DNA from: Streptococcus peroris ATCC 700780
GTDB lineage: Bacteria; Bacillota; Bacilli; Lactobacillales; Streptococcaceae
Length of the DNA: 64,000 nucleotides
Assembly: GCF_000187585.1 (NCBI RefSeq)
Contig: NZ_GL732463.1
Span: forward strand, 692,854 to 756,853
Direction: 5' to 3'
The notes under the pieces were generated by a model. It did not search any database. It worked only from the letters and a program-made list of their open reading frames with translations, and was not told where the DNA came from. Each line of letters opens with the position of its first letter. Positions within the stretch are counted from its first letter, which is position 1. Shown piece by piece: positions 9,252 to 18,138 of this stretch. The position numbers and the translations under genes are program-made.

Positions 9252-9279
9252 AAAAAGAGGCTGTGAATCAGCCTCTTTT
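9252..9279. terminator. Bidirectional terminator between GDPD and ybaB
   Basis: AAAAAGAGGCTG / CAGCCTCTTTTT, a perfect 12-bp stem with a 5-nt loop, has A and T runs on either side. It can serve both convergent genes. Confidence 0.85.
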
Positions 9280-9288
9280 TATACGAGT

Positions 9289-9588
9289 TTAAAAAGGTAA
9301 TTTTCCTGCAAAAGCGCCAAGTTTTTTCTTGGTTGTTTCATCAATTTGCTCAAGAGCAGCATTGAGGGCTTGAACCGTCATATCAGATAGGGTCTCGATA
9401 TCTTCAGGATCTACGACTGCAGGATCAAAATCAATTTTTACGACTTTCTTGTCCCCTGTCAAAGTTGCAGTTACAAGATTTTGAGCAGAAGTTCCAACAA
9501 ATTCAGTAGCAGCAAGTTCAGCTTGGCTTTGCTCCATTTGTTTTTGAAGTTTTTGAGCTTGACGCATCATGTTTTGCATATTCATCAT
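9289..9588 (-). CDS. YbaB/EbfC family nucleoid-associated protein
   Basis: 99 residues, a typical length. It opens with a Met/Gln-rich helix ([16 protein letters not shown]) and contains the family core [18 protein letters not shown] and an acidic middle [11 protein letters not shown]. YbaB/EbfC dimers bind DNA as tweezers and shape the nucleoid. AAAGGAAG lies about 11-12 bases upstream on the minus strand. It is transcribed alone, convergent with the GDPD gene and divergent from the teichoic-acid operon. Confidence 0.9.
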   Translation of the reverse strand: MMNMQNMMRQAQKLQKQMEQSQAELAATEFVGTSAQNLVTATLTGDKKVVKIDFDPAVVDPEDIETLSDMTVQALNAALEQIDETTKKKLGAFAGKLPF

Positions 9589-9681
9589 GGCGGTAGTTAG
9601 CTTCCTTTTCTTTTATTTTCCCTATTATTTTAACAATTTTAACTAGAAAAGTCTATGTTAATTTTCTTTAGCAAATTTCTA

Positions 9682-9709
9682 TTTAAGATTTATTTAAGGT
9701 TTCTATACT
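9682..9709 (+). promoter_or_regulatory. CiaR-type direct repeat and promoter upstream of tarI-licC
   Basis: TTTAAG (9682-9687), 5 bases, TTTAAG (9693-9698), exactly the CiaR recognition pattern TTTAAG-N5-TTTAAG, followed by a -10-like TATACT at 9704-9709. In pneumococcus the choline (lic1) operon is a known member of the CiaRH regulon. The site lies 187 bases before tarI and would give a long leader. That leader (9715-9840) contains no gene that I can see. Confidence 0.7.
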
Positions 9710-9844
9710 ATCCTGAAGAACTCAATATTTACAGAAACATAGATAAGTAAGACTTCTGAGTCAAGTTCTCTAATCACAGATGTTTCGCGACGCCAGATTC
9801 TAGCGGGATGGAACTAGTATTTATTTCAAGATAGTACCAGATTA

Positions 9845-9853
9845 TGATATAAT
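9845..9853 (+). promoter_or_regulatory. Second, extended -10 promoter of tarI
   Basis: TGATATAAT lies 42 bases before tarI, with a weak TTCAAG at the -35 position (9825-9830). It probably gives CiaR-independent expression. Confidence 0.6.
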
Positions 9854-9895
9854 AAAAAAGAATGAGTTTTTAGTACAAACCAAAGGAGAATCATT

Positions 9896-10603
9896 ATGAT
9901 TTACGCTGGAATTTTAGCAGGTGGAACCGGCACACGCATGGGAATTAGTAACTTACCCAAACAATTTCTTGAGTTGGGAGATCGCCCAATCTTAATCCAT
10001 ACAATTGAAAAGTTTGTCTTGGAACCAAGTTTTGAAAAAATAGTTGTAGGAGTTCATGGAGACTGGGTGACACATGCAGAAGATTTAGTCGAAAAATTTC
10101 TTCCACTTCATAAAGATCGTATCATCATCACAAAAGGTGGTGCAGACCGTAATTCTAGTATTGAAAAAATTATTGAAGCTATAGATGCATACCGTCCACT
10201 GACAGAAGAAGATATCGTAGTCACACATGATTCTGTTCGTCCTTTTATCACACTTCGCATGATACAAGATAATATTGCTCTAGCACAAAGTCACGATGCT
10301 GTTGATACAGTTGTTGAAGCAGTCGATACCATTGTAGAGAGCACAAATGGTCAATTCATCACAGATATTCCAAACCGTGCTCATCTCTATCAAGGACAGA
10401 CTCCACAAACTTTCCGTTGTAAAGACTTTATAGATTTATATGGTTCTTTATCAGCTGAAGAAAAAGAAATTTTGACAGATGCATGTAAGATCTTTGTCAT
10501 TAAGGGGAAAGATGTAGCCTTGGCTAAGGGTGAATATTCAAATCTTAAAATTACTACAGTTACAGACTTGAAGATTGCTAAAAGCATGATTGAGAAAGAC
10601 TAA
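9896..10603 (+). CDS. tarI: Ribitol-5-phosphate cytidylyltransferase TarI
   Basis: 235 residues of the IspD/TarI nucleotidyltransferase family. It makes CDP-ribitol from CTP and ribitol-5-phosphate for teichoic-acid chains. It has the nucleotide-binding start LAGGTGTRMGISNLPKQFLELG, the middle VTHDSVRPF, and DTIVES/IPNRAHLYQGQTPQTF. The neighbour tarJ, which makes ribitol-5-phosphate, settles the choice over IspD. First gene of a five-gene operon with spacings of -11 to +12 bases. AAAGGAG lies upstream of ATG. Confidence 0.92.
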   Translation: MIYAGILAGGTGTRMGISNLPKQFLELGDRPILIHTIEKFVLEPSFEKIVVGVHGDWVTHAEDLVEKFLPLHKDRIIITKGGADRNSSIEKIIEAIDAYRPLTEEDIVVTHDSVRPFITLRMIQDNIALAQSHDAVDTVVEAVDTIVESTNGQFITDIPNRAHLYQGQTPQTFRCKDFIDLYGSLSAEEKEILTDACKIFVIKGKDVALAKGEYSNLKITTVTDLKIAKSMIEKD

Positions 10604-10606
10604 AAC

Positions 10607-11629
10607 ATGATTAATCAAATTTATCAATTGGCAAAACCAAAGTTTATCAATATCAAATATCAGGAAGAAGAGATTGACCAAGAGAATCATATCCTCATTC
10701 GACCAAATTATATGGCGGTTTGTCATGCGGATCAACGCTATTACCAAGGAAAGCGTGATCCCAAAATATTATCTAAAAAGCTTCCAATGGCTATGATTCA
10801 TGAGTCTTGTGGAACTGTTATTTCTGATCCAACAGGTACCTATAAGGTTGGTCAGAAGGTTGTTATGATTCCAAATCAACCACCTATGCAAAGTGACGAG
10901 GAGTTCTATGAAAACTACATGGCAGGTACCTACTTCTTGTCAAGTGGTTATGATGGATTCATGCGTGAGTTTGTTTCTCTTCCAAAAGATCGTGTAGTAG
11001 CTTATGATGACATCGAAGATACGGTAGCTGCTATCACTGAATTTGTCAGTGTTGGTATGCATGCCATGAATCGTTTTTTGACAGTTTCTCATAGCAGAAG
11101 ACAGAGAATAGCTGTCATTGGTGATGGTAGTTTAGCATTTGTTATGGCTAATATTATTAATTATACCTTGCCTGAAGCTGAGATTATTGTTATCGGTCGT
11201 CATTGGGAGAAATTAGAACTTTTCTCGTTTGCTAAAGAGCTTTACATTACTGATAGTATTCCTGAAGATTTAAGTTTTGACCATGGTTTCGAATGCTGTG
11301 GTGGTGATGGATGCGGACCTGCTATTAATGACTTGATCCGTTACATCAAACCACAAGGGACCATTTTGATGATGGGTGTTAGTGAGTATAAGGTCAACAT
11401 CAACACTCGGGATTCATTGGAAAAAGGCTTGTTACTAGTCGGCTCTTCACGTTCAGGAAGAATTGACTTTGAAAATGCTATCCAAATGATGGAAATTAAA
11501 AAATTTGCCAATCGTTTGAAGAATATCATTTATCTAGAAGAACCAGTCAGAGAAATTAAAGATATTCACCGAGTTTTTGCAACTGACTTAAATACTGCTT
11601 TTAAGACTGTATTTAAATGGGAAGTCTAA
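10607..11629 (+). CDS. tarJ: Ribulose-5-phosphate reductase TarJ (ribitol-5-phosphate dehydrogenase)
   Basis: 340 residues of the zinc-type medium-chain dehydrogenase family. It reduces D-ribulose-5-phosphate to ribitol-5-phosphate with NADPH, feeding TarI. Visible are the N-terminal zinc-domain region MAVCHADQRYYQGKR with MIHESCGTV, a cofactor fold starting IAVIGDGSLAFVMANII, and FECCGGDGCGPAINDLI. It starts 3 bases after tarI, which indicates translational coupling. Confidence 0.92.
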   Translation: MINQIYQLAKPKFINIKYQEEEIDQENHILIRPNYMAVCHADQRYYQGKRDPKILSKKLPMAMIHESCGTVISDPTGTYKVGQKVVMIPNQPPMQSDEEFYENYMAGTYFLSSGYDGFMREFVSLPKDRVVAYDDIEDTVAAITEFVSVGMHAMNRFLTVSHSRRQRIAVIGDGSLAFVMANIINYTLPEAEIIVIGRHWEKLELFSFAKELYITDSIPEDLSFDHGFECCGGDGCGPAINDLIRYIKPQGTILMMGVSEYKVNINTRDSLEKGLLLVGSSRSGRIDFENAIQMMEIKKFANRLKNIIYLEEPVREIKDIHRVFATDLNTAFKTVFKWEV

Positions 11630-11641
11630 TGGAGGATGATT

Positions 11642-12511
11642 GTGGAAAAAATCATTAAGGAAAAACTTACCTCTTTACTATCAACTGATGAAGATATTCT
11701 AAGTGTTGAGCAATTGGGGGGGATGACCAATCAAAACTACTTGGTCAAAACATCTTCAAATCAGTATATTGTTAAGTTTTTCGGAAAAGGTACAGATAAA
11801 TTAATCGACCGTCAGAATGAAAAGTTCAATCTTGAATTGTTGAAAGATTTAAAATTAGATGTAGAAAATTATCTTTTCGATATTGATGCAGGTATCAAGG
11901 TCAATCAATATATTGAAAATGCAGAGACACTTGATTCAACTACCATTAAAACTAAATTTAAAAAGATAGCTCCGATTTTACAAACGATTCATGCTTCGGG
12001 TAAAGAATTAAAAGGAGAGTTTGCTCCTTTTGAGGAAATTAAAAAATATGAATCATTGATTCAAGGGGAAATTTCCTATCTGAACTATGAAGATGTCAGA
12101 AAATCTGTATTTTCTCTTAAAGATCAACTTGAAGAAATTGGAATGGATAAGAAATCGTGTCACATTGATTTGGTTCCAGAAAACTTTATAGAAGGACCAA
12201 ATGGCCACCTTTATCTCATTGATTGGGAATATTCATCTATGAATGATCCTATGTGGGATTTGGCAGCCCTCTTCCTAGAATCTGAATTTACAAGTGCAGA
12301 AGAAGAAGACTTTTTAAGTCATTACGAGAGTGACAAGACTCCAGTTTCAAGGGAGAAAATTCGTATTTACAAAATCTTGCAAGATATCATTTGGAGTCTT
12401 TGGACTATTTACAAAGAAGAAAATGGTGCAGATTTCGGAGATTACGGAATCTCTCGTTACAATAGAGCAGTAAAAGAATTAGAGTCTGAAGGAGATTTAA
12501 ATGAAAACTAA
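11642..12511 (+). CDS. licA: Choline kinase LicA
   Basis: 289 residues from the GTG start. It phosphorylates imported choline, the first step in decorating teichoic acids with phosphocholine. The kinase landmarks are GGMTNQNYLV, the Brenner-type HIDLVPENFI, and the metal-binding LIDWEYSSMNDPMWDLA. GGAGG at 11631-11635 sits 6 bases before GTG 11642 and touches ATG 11636, so the GTG is preferred. The 3' end overlaps licB by 11 bases. Confidence 0.93.
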   Translation: MEKIIKEKLTSLLSTDEDILSVEQLGGMTNQNYLVKTSSNQYIVKFFGKGTDKLIDRQNEKFNLELLKDLKLDVENYLFDIDAGIKVNQYIENAETLDSTTIKTKFKKIAPILQTIHASGKELKGEFAPFEEIKKYESLIQGEISYLNYEDVRKSVFSLKDQLEEIGMDKKSCHIDLVPENFIEGPNGHLYLIDWEYSSMNDPMWDLAALFLESEFTSAEEEDFLSHYESDKTPVSREKIRIYKILQDIIWSLWTIYKEENGADFGDYGISRYNRAVKELESEGDLNEN

Positions 12512-13379
12512 AAATGGAGTTTCTTTTGGGCTACTATCAGGTGTGTTCTGGGGATTAGGATTAACTATTAGTGCTTATATCTTTTCAATATTCACGGATT
12601 TATCGCCCTTTGTAGTAGCAGCAGCGCACGATTTTCTGAGTATTTTTATCTTGCTAGGATATCTTCTATTTAAAGAAGGTAAAGTACGTTTTTCAATCTT
12701 TTTGAACATTCGAAATGTCAGTGTTATCATTGGAGCTTTACTAGCTGGTCCGATTGGTATGCAGGCCAATCTCTACGCGGTCAAATATATAGGTAGTTCC
12801 TTAGCTTCGTCTGTTTCAGCTATTTATCCTGCAGTATCTGTCATTCTTGCTTTCTTTTTCTTAAAGCATAAGGTTTCTAAGAATACAGTATTTGGAATCT
12901 TATTAATCATTGCAGGGATTATTGCTCAGACTTACAAGGTTGAACAAGTCAATTCCTTCTATATCGGAATTCTTTGCGCCTTGATTTGTGCTTTTGCTTG
13001 GGGAAGTGAAAGTGTTCTGAGCTCCTTTGCTATGGAAAGTGACCTCAGCGAAATTGAAGCTCTCTTGATTCGTCAAGTTACATCCTTCTTGTCTTATCTT
13101 GTTATTGTGCTTTTCACGCATCACTCATTAGCAGAAGTGGCAAATGGCCAATTGTTTGGTCTATTAATTGTCTTTGCAGCATTTAATATGATTTCTTATC
13201 TTGCCTACTATATGGCTATCAATCGATTGCAACCAGCAAAAGCAACTGGTTTAAATGTCAGTTATGTAGTTTGGACTGTCCTGTTTGCAGCGATGTTCTT
13301 GGGGACACCTCTGACTGTCTTGACCATTATAACTTCATTTGTTGTAATGGCTGGTGTTTATATTATCATTAAAGAATAA
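12501..13379 (+). CDS. licB: Choline permease LicB (DMT/EamA family)
   Basis: 292 residues with ten hydrophobic helices in two repeated halves, typical of drug/metabolite transporters. LicB imports choline for LicA. Characteristic stretches are GVFWGLGLTISAY, PIGMQANLYAVKYIGSSLASSVSAIYP and the second-repeat CAFAWGSESVLSSFAM. Its ATG lies inside the end of licA, with GGAG 7 bases upstream, so translation is coupled. Confidence 0.92.
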   Translation: MKTKNGVSFGLLSGVFWGLGLTISAYIFSIFTDLSPFVVAAAHDFLSIFILLGYLLFKEGKVRFSIFLNIRNVSVIIGALLAGPIGMQANLYAVKYIGSSLASSVSAIYPAVSVILAFFFLKHKVSKNTVFGILLIIAGIIAQTYKVEQVNSFYIGILCALICAFAWGSESVLSSFAMESDLSEIEALLIRQVTSFLSYLVIVLFTHHSLAEVANGQLFGLLIVFAAFNMISYLAYYMAINRLQPAKATGLNVSYVVWTVLFAAMFLGTPLTVLTIITSFVVMAGVYIIIKE

Positions 13380-13391
13380 AGGAGAAAACGC

Positions 13392-14084
13392 GTGAAAGCG
13401 ATCATCTTAGCAGCAGGTTTGGGAACTCGTTTACGTCCTATGACAGAAAATACTCCCAAAGCCTTAGTTAAAGTCAATCAAAAACCTTTGGTTGAATATC
13501 AAATTGAATATTTAAAAGAACGAGGAATTGATGACATTATCATCGTCGTAGGTTATTTGAAAGAACAGTTCGACTACCTTAAAGAGAAGTACGGTGTTCG
13601 CTTGATCTTCAATGATAAGTATGCTGATTACAATAACTTCTATTCACTTTACCTAGTAAAAGAAGAGTTGGCAAACAGCTACGTCATCGATGCGGATAAC
13701 TATCTTTTCAAGAATATGTTCCGCAATGATATCAAGCGTTCTACTTACTTCAGCGTTTACCGTGAGGACTGTGACAATGAATGGTTCTTGGTTTACGGTG
13801 ATGACTATAAAGTACAAGATATCATCGTTGATAGCAAGAATGGACGTATTTTAAGTGGAGTGTCGTTTTGGGATGCCCCAACTGCTGAGAAGATTGTTGA
13901 TTTTATTGACAAAGCCTTTGCAAGCGGTGAATTTGTTGATCTCTATTGGGATAACATGGTTAAAGATAATATTAAAGAACTTGATGTTTATGTAGAAGAG
14001 TTGGAAGAAAATAGCATCTACGAAATTGATAGCGTCAAAGATTACAATAAATTAGAGGAAATTCTCTCATCGCAAAAGAAGTAA
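13392..14084 (+). CDS. licC: CTP:phosphocholine cytidylyltransferase LicC
   Basis: 230 residues from a GTG start with GGAGAA upstream. It activates phosphocholine to CDP-choline. The nucleotide-binding motif is ILAAGLGTRLRPMTENTPKALVKV; YVIDADNYLF (metal-binding Asp) and GVSFWDAP follow. It completes the tarIJ-licABC set, so the operon supplies both CDP-ribitol and CDP-choline for teichoic-acid assembly. Confidence 0.93.
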   Translation: MKAIILAAGLGTRLRPMTENTPKALVKVNQKPLVEYQIEYLKERGIDDIIIVVGYLKEQFDYLKEKYGVRLIFNDKYADYNNFYSLYLVKEELANSYVIDADNYLFKNMFRNDIKRSTYFSVYREDCDNEWFLVYGDDYKVQDIIVDSKNGRILSGVSFWDAPTAEKIVDFIDKAFASGEFVDLYWDNMVKDNIKELDVYVEELEENSIYEIDSVKDYNKLEEILSSQKK

Positions 14085-14118
14085 ACTAAAATTCGTCAGA
14101 CACCGTACCTATTTTTAC

Positions 14119-14147
14119 TTGACTTTTTATGTTGGTTACAGTATACT
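14119..14147 (+). promoter_or_regulatory. Promoter of the pyrK-pyrDB operon
   Basis: TTGACT, 17 bases, TATACT: a near-consensus promoter placed so that the transcript begins just before the PyrR leader. Confidence 0.8.
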
Positions 14148-14159
14148 AGTGAAAATTTA

Positions 14160-14300
14160 ACCTTTAAGGGAAGTCCAGAGAGGCTCACAAGGTGTCAGAT
14201 AGAAAATAGATTACACAAACTTCGAGTAAACACAGTTTATTTGATTCTTTTCTGTAAGTATCTTAACTGAAACCTTGCGATTGCAAGGTTTTTCTTTTTC
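14160..14300 (+). promoter_or_regulatory. PyrR-responsive transcription attenuator
   Basis: It contains AGTCCAGAGAGGCT (14172-14185), the conserved PyrR-binding loop, inside a hairpin closed by ACCTT (14160-14164) and AAGGT (14189-14193). The terminator is AACCTTGC/GCAAGGTT (14271-14290) followed by TTTCTTTTT. CAAGGT (14188-14193) can instead pair with ACCTTG (14272-14277) of the terminator, giving the antiterminator. So PyrR with UMP would stabilise the first hairpin and allow termination. The pairing is read directly; the mechanism follows the known pyr leaders. Confidence 0.88.
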
Positions 14301-14331
14301 TGAACCCCTTAAACTTTAAGGAGGAAAAGGT

Positions 14332-16078
<1,747 letters not shown>

Positions 16079-16099
16079 TCTTTTTAAATCCGTATTATT

Positions 16100-16127
16100 T
16101 TGAATGCCTTCTTATTTTTGGTATAAT
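16100..16127 (+). promoter_or_regulatory. Promoter of ribF, placed to give a leaderless message
   Basis: TTGAAT (16100-16105), 16 bases, TATAAT (16122-16127). The expected start of transcription, about 7 bases after the -10, falls at or next to the ATG at 16134. No Shine-Dalgarno sequence can fit. Confidence 0.7.
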
Positions 16128-16133
16128 ATGACT

Positions 16134-17045
16134 ATGATTGTAACAATACCTATTAAAACAGAAAAAGACATTGCAACTCCAGAACCAACTGTCCTTGTTT
16201 TAGGATATTTTGACGGTATTCATCTAGGTCATCAAAAATTATTTAGTATTGCAGGAAAAATTGCTGAAGAGAAAAGACTAAGTGTTGCTTTAATCACTTT
16301 TCATGAATCTCCAAAGTTAACATTAAAACCCTATTCTCCAGAAAATTTACTACATATTCTAAATCCAGACGAACGGGAACGTAAGTTTAAAAGAGCTGGA
16401 GTTGAAAATCTCTACTTGATGGATTTCTCAAGTCGTGTAGCAAATATGACGGCACAAGAGTTTGTAGATACTTTTGTTAAAGAAGTGAAAGCAGACACCA
16501 TTGTAGTAGGATTTGATTATAGTCTTGGTACTGATAGAAAATCAGCTGAAGATCTAAAAGAAATTTTCGATGGAGAAGTGGTTGTAGTACCACCTGTAGA
16601 AGATGAAAAAGGAAAGATCAGCTCTACTCGTATTCGTCAGGCAATCCTAGAAGGTGATGTCAAAGAAGCAGGTCAATTACTTGGAAGCCCACTTCCAACA
16701 AGAGGAATTGTCGTGCATGGAAATGCTCGCGGTCGAACAATTGGATATCCAACTGCCAATCTAGTACTTTTGGATAGGACCTATATGCCAGCAGATGGTG
16801 TCTATACTGTTGATATCGAAATTAAGAGAAAACTCTATCGCGGGATGGCCAGTGTCGGTAAGAACGTAACCTTTGATGGAGAAGAAGAACGTTTTGAAGT
16901 GAATATTTTTGATTTTGATGAAGACATTTATGGTGAAACTGTTACTGTCTATTGGTTAGATCGTATCCGAGATATGGTGAAATTTGACAGTGTTGAAAAA
17001 CTGGTAAAACAGCTTGAAGAAGATAAAAAAGTTGCACAAAAATAA
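16134..17045 (+). CDS. ribF: Bifunctional riboflavin kinase / FAD synthetase RibF
   Basis: 303 residues. The N-terminal FAD synthetase has the nucleotidyltransferase motif GYFDGIHLGHQKLF and the later ISSTRIRQAI. The C-terminal riboflavin kinase has GRTIGYPTANL and VNIFDFDEDIYGETV. It converts riboflavin to FMN and FAD. I chose ATG 16134 because homologous proteins begin at MI(I/V)TIPIK; ATG 16128 would add two residues. The start lies directly after the -10 box, so the message is probably leaderless. No FMN riboswitch precedes it. Confidence 0.93.
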   Translation: MIVTIPIKTEKDIATPEPTVLVLGYFDGIHLGHQKLFSIAGKIAEEKRLSVALITFHESPKLTLKPYSPENLLHILNPDERERKFKRAGVENLYLMDFSSRVANMTAQEFVDTFVKEVKADTIVVGFDYSLGTDRKSAEDLKEIFDGEVVVVPPVEDEKGKISSTRIRQAILEGDVKEAGQLLGSPLPTRGIVVHGNARGRTIGYPTANLVLLDRTYMPADGVYTVDIEIKRKLYRGMASVGKNVTFDGEEERFEVNIFDFDEDIYGETVTVYWLDRIRDMVKFDSVEKLVKQLEEDKKVAQK

Positions 17046-17047
17046 TC

Positions 17048-17080
17048 AAAAGTTCGGATGTGAGTTCGAACTTTTTGTTT
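17048..17080 (+). terminator. Intrinsic terminator after ribF
   Basis: AAAAGTTCG / CGAACTTTT, a 9-bp perfect stem with a 10-nt loop, then T run. Confidence 0.8.
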
Positions 17081-17130
17081 TATTTAGGTAGGTAATAAGT
17101 AAAAAATTTAAGGGAAAATACATTTTTAAC

Positions 17131-17159
17131 TTGACATCCTAAATTTTAAACGATAGAAT
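17131..17159 (+). promoter_or_regulatory. Promoter of adcAII-pht
   Basis: TTGACA (17131-17136), 17 bases, TAGAAT (17154-17159). Strong housekeeping promoter, directly followed by the AdcR-like box. Confidence 0.8.
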
Positions 17160-17160
17160 G

Positions 17161-17172
17161 TTTACTAGTTAA
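17161..17172 (+). promoter_or_regulatory. AdcR zinc-repressor operator
   Basis: TTTACTAGTTAA differs from the AdcR consensus TTAACYRGTTAA at one position. It covers the expected transcription start, where bound AdcR-zinc would block initiation. Both adcAII and pht genes are established AdcR targets in streptococci. Confidence 0.75.
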
Positions 17173-17204
17173 TTAAATGGTTAAGTATCGGTTAAGGAGT
17201 TGTG

Positions 17205-18131
17205 ATGAAAAATAGAAACATCCTTTGGTTTATGATTGGTTTGTTTGTTCTAGTATTAGGTGCTTGCGGACAAAAGACCAGTCAAGATAGTAAGGAAGCT
17301 AAGGGAATGAAAATAGTAACCAGCTTTTATCCTATTTATGCTATGGTCAAAGAAATTTCTGGTGACCTAAATGATGTTCGGATGATTCAGTCTAGTTCTG
17401 GTATCCATTCCTTTGAACCTTCTGCAAATGATATTGCAGCCATCTATGATGCCAATGTTTTTGTCTATCATTCTCATACACTAGAGTCATGGGCAGGAAG
17501 TTTAGATCCAAGTCTACAAAAGTCCAAGGTTAAGGTTCTAGAAGCATCTGAGGGTATGACCTTGGATAGAGTATCTGGCTTAGAAGATATAGAAGTAGGA
17601 AAAGGTGTGGATGAGAAAAGTCTTTATGATCCCCATACTTGGTTAGACCCTGAAAAGGTAGCTGAAGAAGCACAAATTATTGCTGATAAATTATCGGAAT
17701 TAGATAGTGAGAATAAAGAAATATATCAGTCGAATGCGAAGAAGTTTATTGATCAAGCTCATGAGTTAACAAATAAATATAAACCTATCTTCGATAAAGT
17801 GGAGCAAAGAACGTTTGTGACACAACACACTGCTTTTTCTTATTTAGCAAAGAGATTTGACTTGAATCAACTTGGTATTGCTGGTATTTCTCCTGATCAA
17901 GAACCAAGCCCAAAACAACTGACTGAAATCCAAGAATTTGTTAAGACCTATAAAGTTAAAACTATTTTTACAGAGAGCAATGCTTCGTCTAAAGTAGCTG
18001 AAACGCTTATCAAGTCAACAGGTGTGAGTCTTAAAACTCTCAATCCTTTAGAGGCAGACCCACAAAATGATAAGTCTTATTTAGATAATTTAGAAGAGGA
18101 TATTGCAATACTAGCAGAAGAATTGAAATGA
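17205..18131 (+). CDS. adcAII: Zinc-binding lipoprotein AdcAII (Lmb family)
   Basis: 308 residues. Signal peptide with lipobox VLGAC near residue 22, then a cluster A-I (ZnuA-like) solute-binding fold. Probable metal ligands are His in SSGIHSFEPS, His in DPHTWLDP, His in FVTQHTAFSY and Glu/Asp near the C-terminus. It hands zinc to the AdcBC importer, which is not in this window. AAGGAG (17194-17199) suits ATG 17205 better than the GTG at 17202. It is followed after 7 bases by the histidine-triad gene, the usual partner. Confidence 0.92.
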   Translation: MKNRNILWFMIGLFVLVLGACGQKTSQDSKEAKGMKIVTSFYPIYAMVKEISGDLNDVRMIQSSSGIHSFEPSANDIAAIYDANVFVYHSHTLESWAGSLDPSLQKSKVKVLEASEGMTLDRVSGLEDIEVGKGVDEKSLYDPHTWLDPEKVAEEAQIIADKLSELDSENKEIYQSNAKKFIDQAHELTNKYKPIFDKVEQRTFVTQHTAFSYLAKRFDLNQLGIAGISPDQEPSPKQLTEIQEFVKTYKVKTIFTESNASSKVAETLIKSTGVSLKTLNPLEADPQNDKSYLDNLEEDIAILAEELK

Positions 18132-18138
18132 GGAAATT

